Shown: positions 35,360 through 48,294, counted from the first letter of the stretch. The stretch is DNA of 64,000 nt from Dryomyza anilis (GCA_951804985.1 OX638134.1:4898001-4962000); one strand, 5' to 3'. A program made the numbers and translations. The notes: generated by a model not told the origin, from the letters alone.

Positions 35360-36680
35360 TAAAATAAATCATTAAATTTTTAGCTTAAAATTAAATTTTC
35401 AGAGAAAATAAATTATTATTGAAAAATTTAATTTTAGTGAAAAATTGCATTTTTAGTGAATAATTTAATTTTTTTAGTGAAAAATGAATTTTTTGTGAAA
35501 ATTGAATATTTAGTGAAAAAATGAATTTTTTGTGAAAATTGAATTTTTAGTGTAAAATTGAATTTTTAGTGAAAAATTGAATTTATAGTAAAAAATTTGA
35601 ATTTTTAGTGAAAAGTTGAATTTTTAATGAAAACTTGAATTTTTAGTGAAAAATTGAATTTTTTAGTGAAAAATTTAATTTATAGTGAAAATTTGAATTT
35701 TTAGTGAAGAATTGAATTTTTAGTATAAATTTGAATTTTTTTGTGAAAATTTGAATTTTTAGTGATAATTTGAATTTATAGTGAAAATTTGAATTTTTAG
35801 TGAAAAATTGAGTTTTTAGTGAAAAATTGAATCTTTAGTGAAAAATTGAATTTTTAGTGAAAAATTGAATTTTTAGTGAAAAATTGAATTTTTAGTGAAA
35901 ATTTGAATTTTTAGTGAAAATTTGAATTTTAGTGAAAAATTGCATTTTCAGTGAAAATTTGAATTTTTAGTGAAAATTTGGATTTTTAGTGAAAATTTGA
36001 ATTTTTAGTGAAAATTTGAATTTTTAGTGAAAATTTGAATTTTTAGTGAAAATTTGAATTTTTAGTGAAAATTTGAATTTTTAGTGAAAATTTGAATTTT
36101 TAGTGAAAATTTGAATTTTTAGTGAAAAATTGAATTTTTAGGAAAAATTGAATTTTTAGTGAAACATTGAATTTTTAGTGAAAAATTGAATTTTTAGTGA
36201 AAAATTGAATTTTTAGTGAAAAATTGAATTTTTAGTGAAAAATTGAATTTTTAGTGAAAAATTGAATTTTTAGTGAAAAATTGAATTTTTAGTGAAAAAT
36301 TGAATTTTTAGTGAAAAATTGAATTTTTAGTGAAAAATTGAATTTTTAGTGAAAAATTGAATTTTTAGTGAAAAATTGAATTTTTAGTAAGAAATTTAAT
36401 TTTTAGTGAAAAATTGAATTTTTAGTGAAAAATTGAATTTTTAGTGAAAAATTCAATTTTTAGTGAAAAATTGAATTTTTAGTGAAAAATTGAATTTTTA
36501 GTGAAAAATTGAGTTTATAGTGAAAAATTGGATTTTTAGTGAAAAATTGTATTTTTAGTGAAAAATTGAATTTTTAGTGAAAAAGTTAATTTTTAGTAAA
36601 AAATTGAATTTTTAGTGAAAAATTGAATTTTTACTGAAAAATTGAATTTTTATTGAAAGTGTGAAAATTTCATATATTAA
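35360..36680 (-). repeat. 19-bp satellite array 5 (minus orientation)
   Basis: About 70 copies of the reverse-complement unit TTGAATTTTTAGTGAAAAA. The region 36150-36400 is nearly uniform; the flanks carry the TTTGAATTTTTAGTGAAAA variant also seen in array 3. It is opposite in orientation to arrays 1-4. Confidence 0.95.
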
Positions 36681-38605
36681 TGGAATTGTCGAAATCAAAT
36701 TTTAAGATTTATATTTAAAACAAAATAGGAATTTTTAGTGAACAAACCAAATTTAGGTAGTTAATTCTATTTTCTAAATATCATTGGCATTAGCATTGAA
36801 ATTCTCATTTCATGCTTTCACCCTTATAATTCAATCTAATCTCTTAATTCTCTACCTTTGCCGCGTTCGATTACCACTTGTCCGACACTATTCATGCCCG
36901 ACTTATTGACTTAATTTCCACACTTCAGCTGCGCCATAACTGAATAATTCAACAGCTGTCGTGCAGGACCAAAATCAAGTCTCCGATAGAGCTAACTGCC
37001 CGCCCATCAAGTGAACCAAGTGAATTATTCACTTGCTATGGGACCGTAATGGATGCCGCACAAATCAGCTTAAAACTAATGAGCCAACATTTTATTTCGA
37101 ATGATTGGACAGAAAATTTCAAATTCTCGAAAAACAAAAACTATGCATGGCACCGGAAAAGACAGATATTGTAGGAGAGTCGAGTCAATCGTAAAAGTCA
37201 AGCTACTCGTTTTAATTAGAAAAACTTTATTTTCACTGTGACAGGATAATAAGCAAACGGAAATGTTTATCATAAAAAAAATCTATGATATTTTTCGAAC
37301 AGACACATTTTGCCATTTGTGGCAAGTCATGGCTTAATCAATCATACCAAAAGACATTTGTAGCAGGATAAAATAGTTGTACAGAATTGGAGTGGCATGA
37401 ATTAGTGGGTGGAACAAGTGGCAATGATGATGAATTGCAAAGTGATTTAGCATTTTATGTGGTATATTTTAATAGAGAAATAGTTTTTTTTTTTTTAAAT
37501 TATATAAATATTAATTTTAAAATAATGATACTTTTAACGAGTTTTCCGGTAAAAAGAAACCTTTTAAATTGTATTAATTTGCAAAATATTATTTTTTTCC
37601 AGCTATAATATTTATTTTCTCCCACACTTTTTACTCACACTTTGCACTTGTCATCTGCCATAGCACCACAGTCAACTCAAACCTTTTAAATATAAATATT
37701 ATTTTTTTAATTTATTCAGCTGTCAATTTGGCGTGTCCAGCTTTTGCTACTAATAGCATGTGTTGAAAAAAAATGTCATTATTTGCAAAATTTTTTCAGT
37801 TATCCCCAACGTTTTATTTTTCTTATTGTCGACGAGTTTTTTATGATTTTTGCAGCGTCATTTTTCATTCGCTCCCGTTTTATTTTCTATTGCTACATAA
37901 TCCTCAGTCCGCTTTTTTTGGTTTATCCACATCATATTTACTTTGCTTTGTATCCTTTACGTTAACGTCACATATCAACGTAAATGATTTATATATGAGA
38001 GCTGCATAAATAGTGTTGCCGAGAAAAAAAAATGATGTTTTTCACAAAAATATTATATTGCACATGATAGGTGAAAATTGGCTTGCAGTGTGAGTGATAT
38101 GGCTTTGACTAAAAAGTTTACTGCTAAGTGAAAACATGAAAAGTCCATTATTTTGGAGATAAGGTTTTTATTTTTATTTTGCAGAAAAGTTAAAAATTAT
38201 AAATATTATTTTAGGTGCATTGTGAAGTTGCAGAATTTGTTACTTTATTTTAGAAAAATATGTATAGTTTAACTGTTATTGGATACAAAAGTTAAATTTT
38301 GTTATAGAATGGTGTGAGCACAAAAAAGAACAAAATTTTAAAAATACATCAAAAAATGTCGTATTAATTGTCCTGTCGTAATTGACTTTCCATTCTTATT
38401 TGGTGGTAAATAATATAATATTGGAAAACACATTCTAGAGAAGAATCAGCTTCGGCTCAAGGATTCGTATTTCGATAAAATATTTCATTTATAACACCGT
38501 GCGACAGTATTTTGCAGTCGACTGTTTTTCGTTCGACCAAAAATTTATATATTTTTATAAAATAAAAATATGTATGTGATTTGCACTTGCATTTCAAATG
38601 GAAAT
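36681..38605. other. Island, no gene seen
   Basis: From 36780 to 37080 the DNA is less AT-rich and non-repetitive (CTGCGCCATAACTGAATAATTC and similar). The remainder is AT-rich. Overlapping hydrophobic frames at 37744-38009 are low complexity. Candidate for conserved non-coding sequence, untested. Confidence 0.4.
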
Positions 38606-38613
38606 ATAGACCT

Positions 38614-39040
38614 TCACCAACTACCTAGATTCATCATATTGATAATTTCATGCATTTAAGTAAAATCGTATTTTTCAATGTTTTTCACTTCCAATATTTT
38701 TTATAAAATCAAATTTCAAACCAAAATTGGTCTCCATTTAAACATTTACGTATTTATAATTCTTTTAACATTTATGATATTTAAATTAATATGGTTTGAT
38801 GAACAAAATTCATCAATATGATGTTCACTTTTTCATTAATATGATGAAATTGAGTCTTTGAATAATTAGCAATTAAATATAATAAATCCTTAAAAAATAA
38901 AAAATACATAAATCTATAAATGGATACAAATTGATGTTTGAAATTTGATATTAAAAAAATATTGAAAATGAAAAAAATGAAAAACGATTTTAATTTAATG
39001 AATGAATTCATACATATGATGAATCCAGGTAGTTGGTGAA
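38614..39040. mobile_element. Inverted-repeat element with TTCACCAACTACCTAGATTC ends
   Basis: The left arm TTCACCAACTACC(T)AGATTCATCATAT at 38614 has an inverted partner ATATGATGAATCCAGGTAGT-TGGTGAA ending near 39040. The same arm (ATGATGAATCTGGTAGTTGG) appears inside the TA-flanked element at about 3659-3680. The interior is AT-rich with ATGATG/CATCAT words. It is probably a related non-autonomous element; outer ends are uncertain. Confidence 0.5.
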
Positions 39041-39360
39041 ATTTATGGTGATATTTTTTTGAGTGTACGATATTAAATCATCGATTTCGCAATAATTTTT
39101 TAAATAATCTCGTAATTTAATTGTTTTTATTTCCAATATCGATACCGTTAAATGCTATGGTTACGACTCCACCAAAACTCATCTAGATATAGATGAGTTT
39201 TTGTAGTGAAGTGGTGAATTCTCCTGCATCTCGTCTTGAGCATGAAACGAATGAATGGGGCATACTTGGTAGTCTGATACAGTTTTATTCAAAAATTCGT
39301 TGACCATTATTATTATTTTTAAAATGTTTGAGAATATGTGTTTGCTACCTCCTGATTTTA
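39041..39360. other. Short AT-rich spacer
   Basis: No feature apart from a CATCTAGATATAGATGAG inverted repeat near 39181-39198. Confidence 0.35.
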
Positions 39361-39990
39361 ATACTTTTCAAAATTTTCACTTAAATTCAAATTTTCACTA
39401 AAATTCTAAATTTTTAAAAAAATTCAAAACTTTCACCAAAATTCAAAATTTTCACTAAAATTTCAAAGTTTTCACTTAATTTCAAAATGTCAACTTAAAT
39501 TCGAAATGTTCACTTAAGCTCAAAGTTTCCACTGAAATGTAAAATTTTCAATAAATTTCAAAATTTTCACAAAAATTTCAAAATTTTCACAAAAAATCAA
39601 AATGTTAACTAAAATTCAAAATGTCCACGTGAATTCAAAGTTTCCACTGAAATGTAAAATTTTCAATAAATTTCAAAAATTTCACAAACATTTCAAAATT
39701 TTCACAAAAAATCAAAATGTTAACTAAAATTCAAAATTTTCACTTGAATTAAAAATTTCAACTAAAATTCAAAATGTCCACGTGAATTCAAAGTGTCCAC
39801 TGAAATTAAATATTTTCAATAAATTTCAAAATTTTCACAAAAATTTCAAAATGTTCACAAAAAATTCAAAATGTTCACTAAATTTCAAAATGTTCATAAA
39901 AAATTTAACATTTTCATTAAAATTCAAAATGTTCACATATATTCAAAGTTTTCGTTATATTTAAAATTTTCCCAAAAAAAATATACAAAA
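39361..39990 (+). repeat. Diverged relative of the 19-bp satellite
   Basis: About 32 units of the type TTCAAAATTTTCACTAAAA, 18-20 bp long and much more diverged than arrays 1-5. A higher-order repeat of 115 bp is visible (TCCACTGAAATGTAAAATT at 39528 and 39643; GTTAACTAAAATTCAAAATG at 39604 and 39719). Confidence 0.75.
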
Positions 39991-40079
39991 TTTCAGAAAA
40001 TTTGTTAATAAAAATAAATTAATTACGAAAAATTTAAATTTGAAAAAAAATCATATTTTCACGATTAAATAAAGTGTAG

Positions 40080-41570
40080 ACTGGAGTACAGTGTAAAACG
40101 TTTTGATTTGCCTTCAAAAAAATACATTTAAATATTTTTTAAAAATTCTTTTGAAGGGTCTATTATTGAAAGTGGGTCGTGATCTAACTTGCATTTGCAT
40201 TAACAGAATACCATTTTTTGTCTTTTAATTGATTTTTGGCCAATTTTTGTAAAGAGCTCATTTTCGAACCTCTTGAAAAATCCTAGGGTAAAGTGGGAAA
40301 CGTTAAAATTTAAAAAAAAGGCAAATAATTAGTTAATTCTGTATTATTTCATGTTAATTTACAACATAAAAAATATAAATACATTTAGAAATAACGAAAT
40401 GAACAAAAACCAGTTGGGAAGGTTAGATCACATGGGAAATTTTAAAGTAGGTGTAATTATGATAGTTAGGATTATCAAAATTATAGTCGGTCTAAGCCGA
40501 CTATAAATACCCTACACATATGTGTGGTTACCATTCAAAGTGATATATAGGTCACCAGGGTATACGAATCCTGAAAATAACTACAAACATTCAATCGCTG
40601 AAGAATTTCCATTCATTTGATACCCATATTTACAAATGGGTAGGTGTACCGAATTTCGATTTTTTTTTTTGTGAACCACAAGTCTTTTTGCCGGAAAACA
40701 TTATTATAATGTATTTGAGCATGATATCAATATATATTTGACCAAAAAAGTTTACCTAAGCACGTATACATAAAAATTGATCTTTATATGTACATTTTAT
40801 ATGAGGTATTTGAACATAAGTGGTCGGATCATAGGTCACAATAGACCGATCTCGCCAATTTTAGTAGTAGGGATTTCAACAGACAGACGGACAGACGGAC
40901 ATCGCTAAATCGACTCAGGAGGTCATGCTGATCAAGAATATATATACTTTTCCATACCGGAGATGCTTCCTTCTGGGTGTTACAAACGGCGTACCAAACT
41001 GAATATACCCTTTCACTCTTAGTGTAGGGTATAAAAATGATGGTAATGCAAAAAATGAATGTGTAGGTAAATTTATAAATATTCTTAAAAATCTTCCAGA
41101 AACAATATATTTAAATTAAAAAAAATGTGCTCATCCTCATTCTCACTTAAAATTGCTTAAAATACTTTTCGTACTTCCACAAAAACAAAAATGGTTCCCA
41201 TATTACCCCAACCAATATAACAATTTCTACTTGGCTTAGCACCATTTAAGCTACGATCAATTATTTGCAAAACCAGTTTTTATTTTTAAAGATATGAAAT
41301 AGTCGATAATTTCAAATATTCTTATTCAATTAAAAATGTCCAAATTGCAGACTTTTTGAAAGCAAAACACCACCACTCTAGAAAACTTTTTTAATACATT
41401 TTTTTCAGTTGTTCTCGATGAGTAATAAAATTGATTAAAATCGTGGATGAAAAAGTGTTATGGCTCACAAAACAGTAATTTTTTTTTGTCTAAAAATGCA
41501 ATAACATTTAAAAAAATTGCAATTTCCCACATTACCCCATTTCCCACTTTACCCGAGGATCCCCTACTTT
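40080..41570. mobile_element. GGGGTAAAGTGGGA repeat element, copy 2, interrupted
   Basis: Shares the order of features with 30060-31440: a TTCTTTTGAAGG..TCTAT phrase, GATCTAACTTG, AACAGAATACCATTT, GGGTAAAGTGGGAAACGTTA at about 40289, and the inverted end ATTACCCCATTTCCCACTTTACCC at about 41531-41555. It is split by the DINE-like element at 40410-41035. Resuming sequence (TGATGGTAATGCAAAAAATG) lines up with GATTGGTAGTGCAAGAAAAA at about 30599-30618 in copy 1. Confidence 0.5.
40410..41035 (-). mobile_element. DINE-1/mini-me-like non-autonomous Helentron, copy 3
   Basis: By eye nearly identical to 26738-27471 from CCAGTTGGGAAGG to GTGTAGGGTATAAAAA, including hairpin and core. It is shorter: about 75 bp next to the microsatellite are missing, and the GACA/GACG tract is reduced to a few units. 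It is inserted inside a GGGGTAAAGTGGGA element between A-rich flanks, with no evident target duplication, as expected for Helentrons (insertion at TT/AA). Confidence 0.8.
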
Positions 41571-43140
41571 TAATGAAAAAACGAAATTTTCAGATTTGAG
41601 TTTCACAAATAGTTAAATTTTGGAAAAAAATAAATTGTTCAATATTGCTCAAAATGAAAGTTTTTATTATGCTGTGTTTCAGACATTATATAATTTTTTA
41701 AATTGCTATTTATTTTTTGTAACAAATCAGTTATTCATTGTTCCCCTTTTGACTATAAATTTCCGAATTGCATTTAATTAATTTTTCTTTATGAGGGACA
41801 AAACTGAAAATGTGTCTTTAAAATTGCGAAAGACTACTCTAATGAAGGGTGTCGAATAAACGGAACATATTCCTTAAATGAGGTCAGACAGATATTGTAA
41901 ATTTCAAAATATTAGCACAGTTAATGTGAAAAACTAATTATAAAACAATTAAACTGTCTGAGACAAACTATTAAACGTGTGTGCGGCAATAACAAAAATT
42001 TTGATATTTTAAAAGAATTTTCCAAATACACATTTTTATTTATTTGTCTCTTTTTTTGACATTTTATTACACTTAACTGTAGCTTTATTTAATGTAATTT
42101 TAGGAATTTGATGAATTTTTAATGGGTGGCAGGCAACATCATCTTCAAATGGTGCTTAATATACACACTGATTGTATGGGGGGGACCCACAGTGAGTTGA
42201 TCATGTTTATTTAGAATTATATGGATGGCACTAGCAGAGACATCAGCGTGAATTTATTGCTTTGATCTTATGCTGCACTTGCTATTATCTGAACTGTGGC
42301 GTGTCATTATGCCCCGTCTTTATGTTGGGCACATTTTTGGATTTCGTTTTTTTTAATTTTATATTTTTTGAAATTTTATAACAGAAACGTGCTACTTAAT
42401 GAGACTACGTGTGTCTTGAGTTTTTTTTATTTTATAACTATTCAACTGTATTTTTCTTTTATTGCTATTATTTCTTCTAATTACGTTTATTACCTACGAT
42501 TTTGTCTCATTTTATAAATTTAAAAAATAGTGAAAAGTTCCAAAAACAAAGATGCAATGCGGCGCCATTTTTTGGGGCAACGCGACATCAACTTCCTGTG
42601 CTTTGCATGTTTTACGGTTTTTAGTTTTTTTGGTATTTTTTTTTCAAAAATTTGTATATATCGGGTACTTGATTGTTGTTGTCATTTATTTAACACAAAT
42701 GCAATCAAACTTAAGTTCCCACAATATTAAGGTTCATTTTTTGTCTATTTTTGTTGTTTTTGTAACATTTGTTGTATGCTCTTCGTTCGTTCCGTCGGTT
42801 AAAGTCTTCGATCTTTGTCCAAAAAGGTCTAAAAAAATAAGAAATGAGTCAGATATGTTTGTGGCGGCGTCAATTGTTTTGGGTGGCATTTGTCTCAATG
42901 TTGTTGTGTTTTAACGCATTTGTGCCTTAAATCAAGTATAAAATATGTTGTTAATGTAAATATTTGTACAAGATTTACGTAAAGTAGGTCTGCGCCAGTG
43001 ACGTTATCGAATGTGTATTGAGAGGGTAACAACGGCTTTTTTTGTACAAATTATTTGTCTATTGTTATTATTATTTTCTTCCTTTCTACTTTAAATATAA
43101 TATTTAAAATCAATTATATAAATTAGAATTTTAGGGTTTT
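41571..43140. other. AT-rich stretch, no gene seen
   Basis: Non-repetitive. Hydrophobic low-complexity frames at 42296-42914 overlap each other and show no domain. A short less AT-rich part lies at 42130-42320. Confidence 0.4.
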
Positions 43141-43153
43141 GCCATTTGAACAT

Positions 43154-45045
43154 TTGCAATTTACAATTTACCATTTACAATTTACAATTTACAATTTACA
43201 ATTTACAATTTACAATTTACAATTTACAATTTACAATTTACAATTTACAATTTACAATTTACAATTTACAATTGACAATTTATAATTTATAATTTACAAT
43301 TTACAATTTATAATTTATAATTTACAATTTACAATTTACAATTTACAATTTACAATTTACAATTTACAATTTACAATTTACAATTTACAATTTACAATTT
43401 ACAATTTACAATTTACATTTTACAATTTACAATTTACAATTTACAATTTGCAATTTACAATTTACAATTAGCAATTTACAATTTACAATTTACAATTTAC
43501 AATTTACAATTTACAATTTACAACTTACAATTTACAATTTACAATTTACATTTTACAATTTACAATTTACATTTTACAATTTACAATTTACAATTTACAA
43601 TTTACAATTTATAATTTATAATTTACAATTTATAATTTATAATTTACAATTTACAATTTACAATTTACAATTTACAATTTACAATTTACAATTTACAATT
43701 TACAATTTACAATTTACAATTTACAATTTACAATTGACAATTTATAATTTATAATTTACAATTTACAATTTATAATTTATAATTTACAATTTACAATTTA
43801 CAATTTACAATTTACAATTTACAATTTACAATTTACAATTTACAATTTACAATTTACAATTTACAATTTACAATTTACAATTTACAATTTACAATTTACA
43901 ATTTACAATTTACAATTTACAATTTACAATTTACATTTTACAATTTACAATTTACAATTTACAATTTACAATTTGCAATTTACAATTTACAATTAGCAAT
44001 TTACAATTTACAATTTACAATTTACAATTTACAATTTACAATTTACAATTTACAACTTACAATTTACAATTTACATTTTACAATTTACAATTTACATTTT
44101 ACAATTTACAATTTACAATTTACAATTTACAATTTACAATTTATAATTTATAATTTACAATTTATAATTTATAATTTACAATTTACAATTTACAATTTAC
44201 AATTTACAATTTACAATTTACAATTTACAATTTACAATTTACAATTTACAATTTACAATTTACAATTTACAATTTACAATTTACAATTTACATTTTACAT
44301 TTTACAATTTACAATTTACAATTTACAATTTACAATTTACAATTTACAATTTACAATTTACAATTTACAATTTACATTTTACAATTTACATTTTACAATT
44401 TACAATTTACAATTTACAATTTACAATTTACAATTTACAATTTACAATTTACAATTTACAATTTACAATTTACAATTTACAATTTACAATTTACAATTTA
44501 CAATTTACAATTAACAATTAACAATTTTCAATTTATAATTTATAATTTTCAATTTACAATTTACAATTTACAATTTACAATTTTCAATTTACAATTTACA
44601 ATTTACAATTTACAATTTACAATTTACAATTTACAATTTACAATTTACAATTTACAATTTACAATTTACAATTTACAATTTACAATTTACAATTTACAAT
44701 TTACAATTTACAATTTACAATTTACAATTTACAATTTACAATTTACAATTTACAATTTACAATTTACAATTTACAATTTACAATTTACAATTTACAATTT
44801 ACAATTTACAATTTACAATTTACAATTTACAATTTACAATTTACAATTTACAATTTACAATTTACAATTTACAATTTACAATTTACAATTTACAATTTAC
44901 AATTTACAATTTACAATTTACAATTTACAATTTACAATTTACAATTTACAATTTACAATTTACAATTTACAATTTACAATTTACAATTTACAATTTACAA
45001 TTTACAATTTACAATTTACAAATTACAAATTACAATTTACAATTT
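43154..45045 (+). repeat. (TTTACAA)n heptanucleotide array 1
   Basis: About 270 copies of the 7-bp unit TTTACAA over nearly 1.9 kb. The right half (about 44590-45020) is almost perfectly uniform. The left half carries variant units (TTTATAA, TTGACAA, TTAGCAA, AACTTAC, TTTACAT) that recur in the same order: ATTGACAA at 43271 and 43733, ATTAGCAA at 43467 and 43992, CAACTTAC at 43521 and 44053. These spacings are multiples of seven (462, 525, 532) and mark a large internal duplication. TTTATAA variants create stops, so no long frame exists here. Confidence 0.97.
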
Positions 45046-45150
45046 ACAATTTTAGAAGTTTACATTTTTACAATTTACAATTTTAATTTTTCAATTTTAC
45101 AATTTTACAATTTTACAATTTTTGCAATTTTTGCAATTTTGCAATTTTAC
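45046..45150 (+). repeat. Decayed right edge of the heptanucleotide array
   Basis: Units lengthen to TTTTACAA and TTTTTGCAA, an 8-9 bp drift at the array edge. The array ends near 45157. Confidence 0.7.
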
Positions 45151-47450
45151 AATTTTGACGCCACTGTTGTGCTGTTTGCACCAGTTCGTCATATACATAA
45201 GAAGTGCCCATCGTTGACCAATTGCATAATCAGTGTCAGTCAATAACATGCTCGGATCAACGCCACCACCACACACCATCAAACTACCAACATCTGGTCA
45301 AAACCACAACGAGACCACGTTGATCTTCCTTAACGCTTATCAACGCCAGCGATCTAACCGACATTCTGATCGATGACTTCTGCGCGATATACAAAAAAAA
45401 AATCGTGTTACACACAACGATTAGTCATCAAATCAACAATATCCACAGATACCATAAAAGTATCTACAAGATATGCGTCAAATAAAAATTTATTTTTAAT
45501 TTCATAGGCGTTGTTTATTTAGCTTGTTTTTCAGCTGAACAAAAAAAAAATTAAAAAAAAACACTATTAACAAATGTCAATTAGCTGCATTCTCAAGCAG
45601 AGAAAAAAAGTGTCGAAAAAAAAATAATAAATAAATTTCATAAACAAAACGTGCAATAGATGCATCCGTGCGATACAGATGCAAACACAAAAAGACGTAT
45701 CTGCTGGTGCGTCTGTCTTGTATCTTGTGTATCTTTTGTTGTTATTGTTTGGTTAATTTTAATGTTTGTCATTTAAGGCAACACACGGCAGTGAATTTGA
45801 ACTGAATTGATTTTTTTCTGAGTTTAATTTTGAATGTTTTTTTTTTACTTTTGTAATTTTCAATGTTTTGTTAAACAACTACGTCAAATTGTTGAGGTGT
45901 TTGATTTGTTTGCGTTGCTAATTGATTTTTATTAAGAAAATCTCAACGTTTTAATAGCATGCCATGTAACAGTTATGCGTTTTTGTGCTTTTTTGTTACT
46001 TGTAGATACAAAGATACACAATGTATCTGGGATATAAGATGCAGATATAACTTGACTCATAGGCGGCGTGTGAATTTTAATGATCTTCCTACGGAATACC
46101 AATTGAATTGCAGCTATTCATCATTTGATGGACACACACATACAAGATTTAACTGTTTTTCATCAAAAAGTATCTCAAGCATGCGGCGCAAATGTAACGC
46201 ATGTCGTGTTTTGTGTATCTGCAATTTGGATGCTGTAAAAATGGTTTTAAGTTTCATTTGATTATACAATTGTTGAGTTGCCGAAACGTGCGCGTCATTT
46301 TCAATTAATTTACATTCATTTTTTGTACTTTTATATTTTCTTTAACATTTTAAAAGCCTGTGAAATGTGTTTTACAAATTTGTTTAATATTTTCTATGCC
46401 TTCAACTGCTTTTGTTGCACGTTTTATACGCTTGAAATCAATTTTGAGCAGCAAATTAATTTGAATATTTTTTTGAAATTTTGTTTAATTGTATTAAGGT
46501 GTAAATTTAACCCTTTTCAAGTGTCTCAAAAAAAAAAACTTAAATTGTTAGTGTCAACTGCAGTACTTGGCTGTTGACATTTAACACATACCTCGCTGAA
46601 TTTGAAGCATTTCCAGTTGAAGTATTTAGCATTGGTCTACGTGCTAATTTAATGGGGCTCTACCAAAGTTAGTGAAGCATTTTTCACAAAAAAATAACCA
46701 AATAAATAAAAATTCAAAATAAAAAAATTAACAGACGTCGTCCATTTTAACCTTTTCATAGAGTTCAACTTTGTCGTTATAATAAAAAAAAAATTTGGCA
46801 CTTGCAGAAAATATTAATCGCTTTTTAAGGCCACCTTCGTGCCACCTATTGCATGTTCTGCCAAAAAAAAAAAATAAAAAATCCAACGTCTAACTAATTA
46901 CCCAACAAGTAGCACCCACCGTGTTACTAATAATCGTAAAAAAAGGAATCTGTACTTTGTCACTCAACGCAAAGCAACTCCCCGCACATTAAATACTTTT
47001 TGATATCCTGACAATAAACTGTCTGGACTCTCCTGCCAACGTTTTGCGCGCAATTTTTCATGTGTGAACATTTTTGACATTTATTAGCCAAAAGGAAGTA
47101 AACAAAATTATTAATTATAGGAAAAGTAAAGTGGAAAAAATATATAAAATAATGTAAAAAAATAAGAATTAAAAAATTTAAAAAATATAAAATAAATCTC
47201 CTGCTCATTATTACACGTCTCCTTTTAGTCTGGCGTGAAAATTCACGCGAATTTCGACAATTTCTGTACACATTGCGCTACAATCTTCACTTCATCATCA
47301 TAATTTCGTGTCACGAAAAACGCCAAAAACTCATTAATCGCGCGCACATTTATTGTAACAAAAAGTAGAAAAACAAAAATGTGACGCGACTTCCGTTTAA
47401 TTGTCCTTTATGTGATATGACGTCTCGTCTGGCAGACTAAAAGTCACACA
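45151..47450. other. Mixed island, no gene seen
   Basis: 45160-45490 is less AT-rich and non-repetitive. GATACA/TGTATC words cluster at 45660-45740 and 46000-46040. The rest is AT-rich. Frames at 45959-46261, 46278-46577 and 46960-47271 have no recognisable domain and lack support as exons. Confidence 0.4.
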
Positions 47451-47774
47451 CACAGTGGAAAAAAACTTCTAAAATCTAGAAGGAATCAAGAAGTATAAGG
47501 AAAACTTCTTGATTTAAAAAAAAAGTGCTTCTTGCATCATGTGATACCCAAGAATTTAACCTCAGCATATAAAGAATAATTATTGATCTTGACATGAAGA
47601 GTATAATTTCTTGGATAGTACAGATAATGCAATAATTGCACTTGTTTACTTTATTTCATAGAGAAGAAAGTAACTTCTTAATATCAAGAATTATATAGAG
47701 AAACTATACTTGAAATGCATAATTTTATTTCTTGGGTGCTAAAAAAAGTATATAAGTGTAACTATTACCTGGTC

Positions 47775-48087
47775 GTAGCCGCGGTAGCTCAGTGGTTAGT
47801 GCGTTGGACTGCGAGCCGAAAGGTCCCCGGTTCAAGCCTGGACTGGGGCTAACAACATCTTTTCATAGAAACATTTTTCTATACCGCGCTACCTCTCGTC
47901 AGTAAATGGCAAACCTACGAGAGTAAAACCATTGCCTATGAAAAGCTCTCACCCGCCGTTCGGATTCGGCAATAAACTGTAGGTCCCACCAATTTGAGTA
48001 CAAATATAACACGCACAGCTCAAAATGGTGAGAGAGCTCGGCCGAAGTTCTAAACAGGACTGTAGCGCCAAACTATTATATTATTAT
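47775..48087 (+). mobile_element. tRNA-derived SINE, copy C
   Basis: Starts GTAGCCGCGGTAGCTCAGTGG-like sequence (A box), with B box GGTTCAAGCC at about 47830 and the same body and ATT tail as copy B. The flanking direct repeats TATTACCTGGTC at 47763-47774 and 48088-48099 are the target-site duplication. Nearly identical to copy B by eye, which points to fairly recent retrotransposition of the family. Confidence 0.92.
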
Positions 48088-48294
48088 TATTACCTGGTCT
48101 GTAAAAAGAAAGTATATCAAGAATTATTATTTTTCTTGATATGCAGTGGATAATTACTTGGGTGTCACAGAGAATGCAATAATTGATCTTGGCTACTATT
48201 TTTATATACAAGAACTTGACTTCACAAAATCAAGAATTATAAAGAGAGAATCATGCAATAAAAATATCCCGATATATTATTTATTGATACCAAT

